Shown here one piece after another: positions 46,431-55,837 of a DNA stretch of 64,000 nucleotides (position 1 is the stretch's first letter; each line of letters opens with the position of its first letter). A model generated the notes under the pieces. It saw only the letters and a list, made by a program, of their open reading frames with translations. It was not told where the DNA came from and made no database searches. The translations under genes and the position numbers were made by a program. This DNA is from Proteus vulgaris (GTDB lineage: Bacteria > Pseudomonadota > Gammaproteobacteria > Enterobacterales > Enterobacteriaceae): the NCBI GenBank assembly GCA_901472505.1, contig LR590468.1, positions 1,488,001 through 1,552,000 on the forward strand, read 5' to 3'.

Positions 46431-47786
46431 TTAATGAGAGGCTTTTTCTAACTCAGCAATTACTTTAGCAAAATGCGGTAGATGTGCTTTATGCGCTAAT
46501 AACAGCTCACGTGTAAGCACTTCTGCATCTCTGTCGGAAAGTACTAATGGCGTTAAATTCATGGCTAATAAAGCGTCATTTAATTCACCGCTAATAGCCG
46601 CTTTACTGGCCGCAATTTCAAAGGCTTTAATGGTATGAATTAATCCCATCACTTTTTCATCAAAATGTGTTAATCGAGGATGAGGTTTAGCGCCATCTCG
46701 ACCTAAAATTGCAGTCACTTCAATCGACCAATCTGCGGGAATATTATCAATATGACCATAATGTGGAATATTCACATAATGCTCAGCTTGTTTATCATTA
46801 TAAATAGCGTTAATCACTTCACAGGCTGCATCAGAATAATAAGCCCCACCGCGCAATTCCAACTCTTTGGGCTTAATGTTTAAATCGGGATCCTTATACA
46901 ATTCAAACAATTGTTTTTCGACTTTTTGTACCACTTTAGCACGAGCACCACCTTTGTAATATTCGCCCATTTCAATGGCTAACATCTCTTTTTGCTTGAA
47001 GTAATACAGTAAATAAGAGCACGGTAACATATTAAGAGAACGAATTAGCCCTTCACTAAACGGTAAATCAAAAATATTCTTCACTGAACCTGCAGTTAAT
47101 GTTCCTGAAGCGACGCCATCTAATAATTCAGGAAAACGAGACTGACCATTTACAATGACATCTTTAATAAACACCATGTGATTTAAACCAAATAAATCAA
47201 TGGAGAGTTCATCTTTATCTGTTAACTTCAGAACATCTGTAATAAACATCTTCATGCCAATTGGGATATTACAAACGCCAATAAATTTCTTAAAGTTGGT
47301 ATGACGATAAACTGCTTCAGTTACCATACCTGCTGGATTCGTAAAATTGATGATCCACGCATTAGGGCAAATTTCTTCAACATCTTTAATAATATCGAAA
47401 ATAACGGGGATAGTACGTAAGCCTTTAAATAATCCACCCGCACCATTAGTTTCTTGACCTAAATAGCCATGGCTTAAAGGAATAGACTCATCAAGCTCTC
47501 TTGCTTTTAATTGACCAACACGCAATTGTGTTGTCACAAAATCTGCATCTTTTAATGCTTCACGGCGATTAAGTGTTTTATAAATAGTTAAAGGAATACC
47601 CGCTTTTTTGACCATACGTTGGCAAAGTTCAAAAATAATATCAAGCTTCTCTTTACCTTCTTCAACATCCACTAACCATAATTCTGTAATCGGTAGTTCA
47701 TGGTAACGCTTAATAAAACCTTCTAATAATTCAGGCGTATAACTGCTTCCACCACCAATGGTAACGATTTTTAATTTATGACTCAT
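46431..47786 (-). CDS. chbF: ChbF, 6-phospho-beta-glucosidase (GH4)
   Basis: This 451-residue GH4 hydrolase cleaves phosphorylated diacetylchitobiose by an NAD- and metal-dependent redox mechanism. The N-terminal NAD site is KIVTIGGGSSYTPELLEGF. The metal-binding cysteine is in GVCNIPIG and the histidine in LFGLNHM. INFTNPAGMVTEA is also typical of GH4. There is a 161-base gap behind chbR that contains only a small hairpin (ACAGCA / TGCTGT, 47800-47817). Confidence 0.93.
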   Translation of the reverse strand: MSHKLKIVTIGGGSSYTPELLEGFIKRYHELPITELWLVDVEEGKEKLDIIFELCQRMVKKAGIPLTIYKTLNRREALKDADFVTTQLRVGQLKARELDESIPLSHGYLGQETNGAGGLFKGLRTIPVIFDIIKDVEEICPNAWIINFTNPAGMVTEAVYRHTNFKKFIGVCNIPIGMKMFITDVLKLTDKDELSIDLFGLNHMVFIKDVIVNGQSRFPELLDGVASGTLTAGSVKNIFDLPFSEGLIRSLNMLPCSYLLYYFKQKEMLAIEMGEYYKGGARAKVVQKVEKQLFELYKDPDLNIKPKELELRGGAYYSDAACEVINAIYNDKQAEHYVNIPHYGHIDNIPADWSIEVTAILGRDGAKPHPRLTHFDEKVMGLIHTIKAFEIAASKAAISGELNDALLAMNLTPLVLSDRDAEVLTRELLLAHKAHLPHFAKVIAELEKASH

Positions 47787-47947
47787 AAAATACTCCCATA
47801 CAGCACAATAATGCTGTTATTTGTGTATTAATGGCGAAATTAAGCCGTAAAGAGTCCTTGAAGAAAATAGACTTATTTTCTTCTTTCTCTCTATTTCAAA
47901 TAAAATCAATCTTTGTTATTGATTAATTTCTTACGCTTAATAATGAA

Positions 47948-48805
47948 TTAATTTGTCTCTTTAATACTGCATAAGTTTTTCCGATAACTATTGGGTGTCA
48001 GCGATGTTATTTTCTTAAATGTCTTAATAAATAAACTCGGGCTACTGTAACCTGCATCAAAGGCTATATCAGTTATCGAATAGTTTGTTATTTCTAACTG
48101 TTTTTTGGCAAAATTTATTCGAATATCATGAATGATTTGCATGGGTGTTTTATCGTAATAACGCCGAGTTGCTCGGGTTAAATACTCTTGTGATTTCCCA
48201 GATAACATAACCATATTAACAAGTGCATTCTCACCAAATTTTTGTTTGTCATGCATCTCGCCTACGGTATCTCTTAGCCATAAAGGAATATCATCTTGTG
48301 TTCTATTTTCTCGATGGTGTCGTAATCTATTCACCACATTAAAGGTGACAATTTCAATAAATTCATTAAATTCCGTATGGCGGAAATTTAATGAGCCAAT
48401 AACGGATTCTATATAGGAAAGAAACTCATTTTTTAATTCATAAACTTGTGAGGCAATAAAATAAGAAGGTAATAACGAGAGATAATGTTTATCAAAAAAA
48501 GCTTTACTGATCCCAACATTTAAAATACGTGTCGCACCAAACTCATAAAAACTCTGATGATGAGAGCCTATGGGAATAAAAACAAAATCACCACGCTCTA
48601 ATAAAATCTTTTTACCATTAATCTCTTGATAATAACGCCCTGTTAAAACAATGGTGAATTCGTAATAATCATGTTGATGCAGTCCGCTGACACTTTCTGT
48701 TTTATTATAAATAAAAACATGAAAATTTTTGCCATTAAATAGCTGATCTTCATAGACCATACGTATTTCGCTTTGTGCTCTCAATGACTCCACCACAGTA
48801 TTCAC
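47948..48805 (-). CDS. chbR: ChbR, AraC-family regulator of chitobiose use
   Basis: This 285-residue regulator has an N-terminal cupin domain ([35 protein letters not shown]) and a C-terminal pair of helix-turn-helix motifs ([35 protein letters not shown]). In E. coli ChbR represses chb without substrate and activates it with deacetylated chitobiose phosphate. The start is GTG 48805, one base after the chbA stop, so it is coupled to chbA. Confidence 0.9.
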   Translation of the reverse strand: MNTVVESLRAQSEIRMVYEDQLFNGKNFHVFIYNKTESVSGLHQHDYYEFTIVLTGRYYQEINGKKILLERGDFVFIPIGSHHQSFYEFGATRILNVGISKAFFDKHYLSLLPSYFIASQVYELKNEFLSYIESVIGSLNFRHTEFNEFIEIVTFNVVNRLRHHRENRTQDDIPLWLRDTVGEMHDKQKFGENALVNMVMLSGKSQEYLTRATRRYYDKTPMQIIHDIRINFAKKQLEITNYSITDIAFDAGYSSPSLFIKTFKKITSLTPNSYRKNLCSIKETN

Positions 48806-48806
48806 C

Positions 48807-49157
48807 TTATTTTATCTTTTCATGTAACTCAATTAACTCTGTCACTAACTCTCTAGCTAACATTGACGTCATTAAATGATCTTGAGCATGAACTAAGACT
48901 AAACTGACTTTCGTTTTTCCCACACCTTGGTCATCACCAATTAAACGTGTCTGTATTTTATGAGCTTCATTTAAAGCTTCACGAGATTGCTCCATTAACT
49001 TTCTCGCGCCATCAAAATCACCTTCTTTGGCTTTTTTTAATGCACCATAAGCCACACTGCGAGCTTGACCTGAATTAATAATAAGCCCCATGATGATCTC
49101 TTCAAATTCATCATCGGTTGCACTGCTATCAACGGTATTTTCAATATCTAACATCAT
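48807..49157 (-). CDS. chbA: ChbA, PTS IIA component for chitobiose
   Basis: This 116-residue lactose-family IIA protein accepts phosphate from HPr on the histidine in [18 protein letters not shown] and passes it to ChbB. The helical bundle shows [20 protein letters not shown] near residue 27. The start at 49157 (or 49154) follows AGAGGAAA; the open frame continues upstream without a ribosome site. It lies 58 bases behind chbC. Confidence 0.92.
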   Translation of the reverse strand: MMLDIENTVDSSATDDEFEEIIMGLIINSGQARSVAYGALKKAKEGDFDGARKLMEQSREALNEAHKIQTRLIGDDQGVGKTKVSLVLVHAQDHLMTSMLARELVTELIELHEKIK

Positions 49158-49215
49158 ATTTCCTCTTTGATACTGACAAGTGCAGAGAAAACTCTGCACT
49201 TGTGTTTTCTATCAC

Positions 49216-50574
49216 TTAAAATTTCAACGCATTGGCAATATCTTCTTCACTTTCTTCTTTCTCAATTTCAGTTTGAGCTTTATTTGAAATGATGACAAAA
49301 GGAAGATAAATCAGTGTTGCTACACCTAAGTTAAATAGAGCTAATAATAGTGCTGCAATACTGCCGTTAGTGTTAAAAAATGCGCCTAATCCCGTTGGCA
49401 TCGTCCACGGTGCAATGTTTGTGACCGGAGGGATGATCCCTAAGTAATAAGCCGTTACGGTAATTGCAGCAAGAATTGGCTGAATAAGAATAAACGGAAT
49501 AAACATCACGGGATTCATAATGACAGGCAAACCAAAAATAATCGGTTCATTAATTTGGAATAAACCTGCTGGCAATGCCAGTTTTGCTACTTGGCGATGA
49601 TCTGCGCGACGAGATGCGATAAAGATAGCAATAATAAGCCCCAGAGTTGCCCCGGTTCCCCCTAAGAAGATGAAGGAATCTAACATTGGTTTCGCCCAGA
49701 GATGGAACGTCTTACCAGCAGCCAATGCGGCTTCTACTGAGCCATATTCAGTATAAATAGAGACGTTTTCTAGTGCCCATGGCGTCATAATACCACTATC
49801 GAGTGCAGCAAGTGCTAGTGATCCATGAATACCAAAGAACCACAATAGAGAAGTAAAGATGACATAAGCCCAACCAACAACAGAACCCATCGATGCTAAT
49901 GGTGTTGAGATTGAATCTAAAATAATTTGGTGGAAGTTTGTCTCATACGTCGCTAATCCCCACGAAATAATCCCCATAATCGATAAAATAATAAAACCTG
50001 GAATTAATGCCGAGAAAGAACGTGAAACAGAAGCCGGTACACTATCTGGTAAACGAATAACCCAATTACGGCGCACAATAAAGGTGAACATTTCCGCCAC
50101 AACAAGACCAATAATGATACCTGAAATAATATTTGCGCCACCTAACCAGTTAGCACCAACGGCATAAGCACCAGCTGCGTTGTAAGGTGTTACCGTCATA
50201 AAGGCAGCAATAGAGAGTAAACCAGCCGCAATCGGGTCAACTTTTCGCTCTTCTGCTAATGCCATTCCGATAAAAAATGGCGCCATCAACGACATGATAC
50301 CTAATGTACCGTTATAGACGTTCCCCCCGATAGCTTTAAAACCATTGAGTGTTTCTATTGTTGATGCATCAAGGCGGATACCTAGAGAATAAAAGAAGGA
50401 GCCATCACCAAAACTAAGAAAAACGTTATTGATAAGTACAAACATTGCTCCTGCGAGGGTTAATGGCATTAAACGGATAAAACCATTTTTGATAGCATTA
50501 ACGTGAGGTTGCTTTCCAATTTTAACCGCAAAAGGAAGGAGTACCTTTTCAAGTGAACCAATGACCTTACTCAT
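49216..50574 (-). CDS. chbC: ChbC, PTS IIC permease for chitobiose
   Basis: This 452-residue inner-membrane IIC protein of the lactose/cellobiose group has about ten helices. Landmarks are [21 protein letters not shown] near the N-terminus, [23 protein letters not shown] and [17 protein letters not shown], the last containing the glutamate that binds the sugar. It moves diacetylchitobiose while ChbB phosphorylates it. Confidence 0.94.
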   Translation of the reverse strand: MSKVIGSLEKVLLPFAVKIGKQPHVNAIKNGFIRLMPLTLAGAMFVLINNVFLSFGDGSFFYSLGIRLDASTIETLNGFKAIGGNVYNGTLGIMSLMAPFFIGMALAEERKVDPIAAGLLSIAAFMTVTPYNAAGAYAVGANWLGGANIISGIIIGLVVAEMFTFIVRRNWVIRLPDSVPASVSRSFSALIPGFIILSIMGIISWGLATYETNFHQIILDSISTPLASMGSVVGWAYVIFTSLLWFFGIHGSLALAALDSGIMTPWALENVSIYTEYGSVEAALAAGKTFHLWAKPMLDSFIFLGGTGATLGLIIAIFIASRRADHRQVAKLALPAGLFQINEPIIFGLPVIMNPVMFIPFILIQPILAAITVTAYYLGIIPPVTNIAPWTMPTGLGAFFNTNGSIAALLLALFNLGVATLIYLPFVIISNKAQTEIEKEESEEDIANALKF

Positions 50575-50668
50575 AGAAAAATACCCTTAAAATGCCGCTA
50601 ATTGCTCGGCTTGCTGAAAAATTCGCTCTTTGACTGGAATAGAAATAATAAAAAAATAAAAAATAAAA

Positions 50669-50995
50669 CTAATTTGTTGTTGCAGATGCTTTTTTAATAG
50701 AGGCGACAGCGGCTTTTAACACCCCTAAACCATCTACTTTTCCGTATAGCAAAGAATCGATCACTTCGACCGGTTTATGAGGCAATAATTTTTGGATATC
50801 AGGTAACATCCAACCAATTTGTGGACCTAGCAAAATCAAATCAGCATCCTGTCCTTTTTGTGCCGCTAATGTTTCAGGAAATGCTTCAATAACCACAGGC
50901 ACATCATATTTTTCTGCTTGTGCTCGCATTTTGGTCACGAGAAGGGATGTTGACATGCCAGCAGAACAAAATAAGTAAATATATTTCTTTTGCAT
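50669..50995 (-). CDS. chbB: ChbB, PTS IIB component for chitobiose
   Basis: This 108-residue IIB protein is phosphorylated on Cys10 in [33 protein letters not shown] is the other conserved segment. The start at 50995 follows GAGGG; an upstream extension of the frame is unlikely. It is the first gene of the operon, with a 94-base gap before chbC. Confidence 0.93.
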   Translation of the reverse strand: MQKKYIYLFCSAGMSTSLLVTKMRAQAEKYDVPVVIEAFPETLAAQKGQDADLILLGPQIGWMLPDIQKLLPHKPVEVIDSLLYGKVDGLGVLKAAVASIKKASATTN

Positions 50996-51448
50996 AAAAC
51001 CCTCTTGAGTTGGCAACGATTTACCCTAGAGAATAACCAGGCTTTCTCTTGTGCATTCATTACTGTGTCAGTACAGAAACCGAAGTAAGATTAAAACATG
51101 GATTGTTTCTGCTTGAATGAAGTATACGCAATGATACTAGTTAACGATATTTCTTATAGGTTAATAATTGTCTCTCCTTGACCTACTCTTTTGACACTCT
51201 TCACAAATTGAGCAAATAATCTTAAGCGTTCTTTCACGTCACAAAATTTGTTCTTCATTTTCCTTTAATGATCTCTCGCAAAATTTCGCCATTTTAGTCA
51301 AGTTAATCCTTTATTATTATGAGAATGTGAATTAGTATCATTACTCTTTATGCTTTTGGTGGTATTATCATCTTCTTTGTGGATCGACATTTAAGCCACT
51401 GCTGTAAAGATCCGTCTTATTTCGTGTTGCAACAATATGGGAAAGAAA
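50996..51448. other. Divergent control region between chbB and the siderophore importer
   Basis: This region of about 450 bases holds the chb promoter on the minus strand and the iron-regulated promoter on the plus strand. A TGTGA half-site on the minus strand near 51240 and an AT-rich TCTCGCAAAATTTCGCCA near 51274 could serve CRP and NagC as in E. coli chb, but neither match is full. The Fur box is listed separately. Confidence 0.4.
51321..51339 (+). promoter_or_regulatory. Fur box upstream of the siderophore importer
   Basis: GAGAATGTGAATTAGTATC matches the 19-base Fur consensus GATAATGATAATCATTATC at 14 positions. It lies about 110-130 bases before the first gene of an iron-uptake operon, where a Fur site is expected. 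Confidence 0.6.
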
Positions 51449-52408
51449 ATGTTTAAAAAGTCATTAAGCCCACTGTTTTTACTGCTTTCTTCACTTGTTA
51501 TCGCCGGTTGCGATAATGCTCAAGACACATCAACAGCACAATCAGCAGAGAAGCAAACTCTCACGATTGAACATTTTCAAGGGACAACTGAAATCCCAGC
51601 ACACCCACAAAAAGTGGTTGTGATGAATATGGAAACCCTCGATATTATTGATGCATTAGGTGCTCCTATTGTTGGTCTTCCACAAACCAATGTTCATTTA
51701 CCTAAATTTTTAGAAAAATACACCAATCCGAACGACTATATCAATGAAGGTGCGTTATTCGAGCCAAACTATGAAAAACTCAGCGCAACCGCACCTGATT
51801 TAATTTTAAGTGGTAGCCGTGCTCGTGATGCGTATGCGAAATTAAGTGAAATTGCGCCTGCGATTTCAATGGATATCGATCCGAAACGTTTTGTCGAAAG
51901 CCTTGCTGAACGCACAACAACATTAGGTCAGATTTTTGGCAAAGAAGAACAAGCTAAAAAATTACTGGCTGATTTCAATACTAAAATTGATACTGTAAAA
52001 GCCAAAACACCCGATGCAGGTAAAGCAATGGTTGTATTAGTCAGTGGTGGTAAAATCTCAGCGTATGGTCCTGGTTCTCGCTTTGGCTTTATCTACGATG
52101 TATTAGGTTTTGAGCCCGCTTATGTATTTGATAGCCCAGGCTCACACGGCAACATCGTCAACTCTGAATTACTGTTAAAACTTAACCCTGATTGGATGTT
52201 TGTTATTGACCGTGATGCAGCGATTGGTCGTGAAGATTCACAACCCGCTCAACAAGTCCTTGATAATGCATTGGTAAGAAAAGTGAATGCTTGGAATAAA
52301 GACCAAATCATCTATCTTGATGCAAGCTCTATTTATATCTCTGGCGGGATCCAAACCTACTCTCGCTTAATGGATACGATTAATCAGGCTTTGGATCAAA
52401 AAAAATAA
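51449..52408 (+). CDS. Siderophore-binding lipoprotein of an ABC importer (YclQ/FatB/CeuE-like)
   Basis: The protein has 319 residues from ATG 51449, which follows GGGAAAG; ATG 51437 is an alternative but has no ribosome site. The lipobox is VIAGCDN. The mature protein is a class III metal-chelate receptor with two lobes joined by a helix. Segments such as HPQKVVVMNMETLDIIDALG, YGPGSRFGFIYDVLGFEPA and SHGNIVNSELLLKLNPDWMF are close to receptors for petrobactin-type and other catecholate siderophores. The exact siderophore is unknown. It is followed by two permease genes and an ATPase gene. Confidence 0.87.
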   Translation: MFKKSLSPLFLLLSSLVIAGCDNAQDTSTAQSAEKQTLTIEHFQGTTEIPAHPQKVVVMNMETLDIIDALGAPIVGLPQTNVHLPKFLEKYTNPNDYINEGALFEPNYEKLSATAPDLILSGSRARDAYAKLSEIAPAISMDIDPKRFVESLAERTTTLGQIFGKEEQAKKLLADFNTKIDTVKAKTPDAGKAMVVLVSGGKISAYGPGSRFGFIYDVLGFEPAYVFDSPGSHGNIVNSELLLKLNPDWMFVIDRDAAIGREDSQPAQQVLDNALVRKVNAWNKDQIIYLDASSIYISGGIQTYSRLMDTINQALDQKK

Positions 52409-52417
52409 AGTAACTGA

Positions 52418-53353
52418 ATGAAAACGTTCCATTTATCATTGGGGATAGGACTTGTTGCTATCCTCTCAATGATCAGTTTATTTATCGGCGCAGGAGATAT
52501 CACTCCTGCTTCGCTTTTTACTGATCCTGATATGCGCGATATCTTCTTTATCAGCCGTGTGCCAAGAACCCTGTCATTATTACTTGCCGGTGGTGCCATC
52601 AGTGTTGCAGGCTTAATTATGCAACTGCTAACTCAAAATCGCTTTGTCGAGCCCTCTCTTGCAGGAACAACTCAATCTGCAAGCCTCGGGTTGTTAGTCG
52701 TCATGTTGCTCTTTCCTGCGGCGGGCATCTTTACCAAAATGGTAGTGGCTACTGTTTTCGCCCTTCTTGGTACGTTGTTATTTATGTTACTCCTGCAAAG
52801 GATCACGTTAAAAACAACACTGATTGTGCCTTTAGTGGGAATTATGCTTAGCGCAGTTATCGGTGCATTGACTATCTTCTTAGCCGTTTATTTCGATTTA
52901 TTGCAATCCTTAGATGCATGGACAAGTGGCGATTTTTCAAGTGTATTACAAGGCCGTTATGAGTTGTTATGGCTTGTAGGTGCACTTGCATTAATGGCGT
53001 GTTGGGTCGCTGATAGCTTTACTGTTGCTGGTATGGGACGTGAGTTTTCAATTAATGTGGGCCTAAATTACCGTAAAGTGATGATCATCGGATTATCGAT
53101 TATCGCTCTAATTAGTGGCGTCGTTGTTTCTGTTGTAGGTGCATTACCTTTTCTCGGCTTGATTGTGCCAAATCTGGTGAGCTTAGTGATGGGGGATAAT
53201 ATTCGTAAAACCATCCCTTGGGTTTGCTTAAGTGGCGGCGCTATCGTTTTATTATGTGACATCATTGGTCGCCTTATCCGTTATCCATTTGAGATCCCAG
53301 CTAGCGTTATTTTAGGGGCTGTAGGGCTGTCATTTTCCTTTTCTTATTATTAA
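52418..53353 (+). CDS. Siderophore ABC permease 1 (FecCD family)
   Basis: This 311-residue permease has about eight to ten helices. FecCD signatures are FISRVPRTLSLLLAGGAISV, GLNYRKVMIIGLSIIALISG and GALPFLGLIVPNLVSL. It pairs with the next permease. The gene starts 9 bases after the binding-protein stop and resembles the YclN/FatD subgroup. Confidence 0.88.
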   Translation: MKTFHLSLGIGLVAILSMISLFIGAGDITPASLFTDPDMRDIFFISRVPRTLSLLLAGGAISVAGLIMQLLTQNRFVEPSLAGTTQSASLGLLVVMLLFPAAGIFTKMVVATVFALLGTLLFMLLLQRITLKTTLIVPLVGIMLSAVIGALTIFLAVYFDLLQSLDAWTSGDFSSVLQGRYELLWLVGALALMACWVADSFTVAGMGREFSINVGLNYRKVMIIGLSIIALISGVVVSVVGALPFLGLIVPNLVSLVMGDNIRKTIPWVCLSGGAIVLLCDIIGRLIRYPFEIPASVILGAVGLSFSFSYY

Positions 53354-53365
53354 AGCAACAACGTT

Positions 53366-54373
53366 ATGCAAAAAGTTAATTCATCTATAATTAGCACATG
53401 TACTGGCGCTGTTAAAGATAAGAAAAAGCGCCTATCTCCGATGGCACGTATTGGGTTATTGCTTGGTGCCTCGTTATTAGCCATTGTGTTATTTATGACA
53501 ATAAACCTAAATGGCAATATCTCTTATATTCTGACTCATCGTGCTTATATCGTTCTCACCATGATTGTAGTGGCGTTCGCGGCCGGTGTTTCCACCATAT
53601 TGTTCCAAACTATCGCGAATAACCGTATCTTGACACCGTCGCTGATGGGATTAGAGGCTCTGTTTGTTTTGCTACAAACCGTGTTTGTCTTCTTTGAAGG
53701 TGATATGCCTGTATCGTGGATGTTGAACCTATCAAAGTTTTTCCTAGAATCAACATTGCTGGTACTGTTTTCGGTTGTACTCTATCGTTGGTTATTCAGC
53801 TCTGTGCGTTTTAACATTAATTTAGTCCTGATGATTGGAATTATCTTAGGCACGTTATTTCGCAGTTCAGCGACTCTATTACAACGTTTGATGGATCCCA
53901 ATGAGTTCTCCATTTTACAAGGGCGCATGTTTGCCACTTTCACCCGTGCAACCCCTGATCTTATCTTTTGTGCTTTAGCGATTATTGTGGTTGTTGGCAT
54001 CTTACTTTGGCGTATGCGCTACAGCTTTGATGTCATGGCATTAGGTCAAGCAAATGCCATTAACCTTGGTATAAATTACCGCAAACAAACCACTTATATT
54101 TTATTACTGATTTCTGTTTTAGTGGCTGTTTCAACTGCCTTAGTTGGTCCATTAACCTTTTTAGGTTTAATTGTGGCTAACCTTGCTTACCATATCAGTG
54201 GCAGTAGCCAACACCGTTTCTTAATGCCTGTTGCCTTTTTACTGGGCACTATCGCCTTAATCGGCGGGCAACTGGTTTTAGAATATGGTTTAAAAATGAC
54301 AGGAACACTTTCTGTTGTAATTGAGTTTGTCGGTGGAATGTTCTTTATCTATTTGGTGTTAAGAAGACTTTAA
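53366..54373 (+). CDS. Siderophore ABC permease 2 (FecCD family)
   Basis: This 335-residue permease has a longer N-terminal tail (about 30 residues), then FecCD helices with AFAAGVSTILFQTIANNRILTP, GINYRKQTTYILLLISVLVA and GPLTFLGLIVANLAYHISGS. It resembles YclO/FatC. It starts 12 bases after the first permease gene, and its stop is 1 base from the ATPase start. Confidence 0.88.
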   Translation: MQKVNSSIISTCTGAVKDKKKRLSPMARIGLLLGASLLAIVLFMTINLNGNISYILTHRAYIVLTMIVVAFAAGVSTILFQTIANNRILTPSLMGLEALFVLLQTVFVFFEGDMPVSWMLNLSKFFLESTLLVLFSVVLYRWLFSSVRFNINLVLMIGIILGTLFRSSATLLQRLMDPNEFSILQGRMFATFTRATPDLIFCALAIIVVVGILLWRMRYSFDVMALGQANAINLGINYRKQTTYILLLISVLVAVSTALVGPLTFLGLIVANLAYHISGSSQHRFLMPVAFLLGTIALIGGQLVLEYGLKMTGTLSVVIEFVGGMFFIYLVLRRL

Positions 54374-54374
54374 T

Positions 54375-55130
54375 ATGATTGAAATCAACAAAATATCAAA
54401 GCATTATCAAGATATAACCGTTCTCGATAATATTACAACAACAATTCAACGTGGCGGTATTACTTCGATCATTGGCCCTAATGGTGCGGGTAAATCCACA
54501 CTGCTTTCTGTTATTGGACGTTTATTAATTCCTGAAAGTGGCATGGTCAGTGTTAACGGTATGGACGTTGCAGCAACAGATAGCGATGTGCTTGCAAAAA
54601 ACCTTTCAATACTGCGCCAAGAAAACCAGTTCGTCAGTCGTTTAACCGTAGAAGAATTAGTGGGATTCGGCCGTTATCCTTACAGCAAAGGCCGTTTAAC
54701 GCTTGATGATAAAAAAGTCATTGATGAGTCATTAGCTTTTTTAAATTTAACTGAATTTCGTCATCGCTATCTCGATGAATTGTCTGGTGGGCAACGTCAA
54801 CGCACCTATGTGGCGATGGTGCTATGCCAAGACACAGAATATGTCATGCTTGATGAACCACTCAATAATCTTGATATGAAACATGCGGTGATCATGATGA
54901 AACTTCTGCGAAAAGCCGCAGATGAATTAGGAAAAACTATTATTATTGTTATTCATGATATCAATTTTGCCTCTGTTTATTCTGACTATATTTTAGCCAT
55001 GCGTAATGGACAATTGTATTATCATGGCTCCCCAAAAGAGATAATGAAAGCGGACATTATCGAAGATATTTTCGACACCCCCGTTGACGTTAAAGAGCTC
55101 GATAATAAATTAATTGCTATGTATTACTAA
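54375..55130 (+). CDS. Siderophore ABC ATPase
   Basis: This 251-residue FepC-type ATPase has Walker A IGPNGAGKSTLL near residue 34, signature LSGGQRQRTYVA near residue 137 and Walker B VMLDEPLNNLD. The switch histidine follows in IVIHDINF. It energises import through the two FecCD permeases. It is the last gene of the operon, and a strong terminator follows. Confidence 0.9.
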   Translation: MIEINKISKHYQDITVLDNITTTIQRGGITSIIGPNGAGKSTLLSVIGRLLIPESGMVSVNGMDVAATDSDVLAKNLSILRQENQFVSRLTVEELVGFGRYPYSKGRLTLDDKKVIDESLAFLNLTEFRHRYLDELSGGQRQRTYVAMVLCQDTEYVMLDEPLNNLDMKHAVIMMKLLRKAADELGKTIIIVIHDINFASVYSDYILAMRNGQLYYHGSPKEIMKADIIEDIFDTPVDVKELDNKLIAMYY

Positions 55131-55156
55131 TTCTATTTATCCCGATTATCGTCAAT

Positions 55157-55197
55157 AAAAAGCATGTTGTTCTTCTTATTAACAACATGCTTTTTTA
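55157..55197. terminator. Terminator after the siderophore operon, shared with the convergent TetR gene
   Basis: AAAAGCATGTTGTT pairs with AACAACATGCTTTT and is followed by T residues. It overlaps the repaired stop codon of the convergent TetR gene and probably serves both strands. Confidence 0.85.
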
Positions 55198-55750
55198 TTG
55201 TCTTTTTTCTTTTGAGATCAGCGCCGAATCAATATCTTCAAAGATAGATTGCCATTCATTATCATCAATATCCATCAACCCAAAATAGCGTAACAAAAAA
55301 GTGCCTTCTGCTGCTAAAAAATGCCAATCGCGCACGTTTTCCTGCTTCTGTTTTCGTATCTACACCTGCTAATCGTTGCTGATACCACTCTTTTGTACTT
55401 TGTAAATATTCTGGCGTTTGTAGCAAAGCGGCCATCAAACTGGCACCTTTAGCAAAAGCGACCTTATCATGTGTATGAATGGCACGAATATGTGCGGTTA
55501 CCCGATTTTCAGGCGAATTATCGTTTTCAACGATCGCGTTAAATTTAGCTTCGTAACTACCTTCCCAGTGTTCAAACATTGCGTCAATCATCGCTTCTTT
55601 GCTACTAAAACAGTATTGAACACCACCTTTTGAAATTCCCATTTTTTTCGCCACAGTGTCAATAGTCAGAGCCGCAGCACCTTGCTCCATGACAATATCA
55701 AAAATGGCTTCGAGTAGCTTTTCTCTATCAATCGTTCTTTGGCGTCCCAT
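55195..55750 (-). pseudogene. smvR: SmvR-like TetR repressor, broken by a +1 frameshift
   Basis: The N-terminal half is an intact TetR helix-turn-helix (LTIDTVAKKMGISKGGVQYCF) from a start at 55750 behind AGAGG. The frame breaks at a run of six A (55316-55321; T6 on the coding strand). As written the protein ends in FFSSRRHFFVTLFWVDGY. With one base removed it reads FLAAEGTFLLRYFGLMDIDD and continues to 55195, giving 184 residues, usual for the family. The gene is divergent from an SmvA-type pump, an arrangement I recall for smvR-smvA in Proteus. The break would remove part of the ligand and dimer domain. Confidence 0.75.
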
Positions 55751-55767
55751 GAAAAAACCTCTTTTCA

Positions 55768-55779
55768 ATACGTTCGTAT
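55768..55779. promoter_or_regulatory. Candidate TetR operator in the smvR-smvA gap
   Basis: ATACGTTCGTAT is a near-perfect palindrome (all but the central pair) in the 87-base gap between the two divergent start codons, a usual place for a TetR-family repressor site. Confidence 0.5.
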
Positions 55780-55837
55780 GGATTTATATTATACCCGCTA
55801 GTAAAAATAATACTCATAAAAATAACCGAGATTCTCT

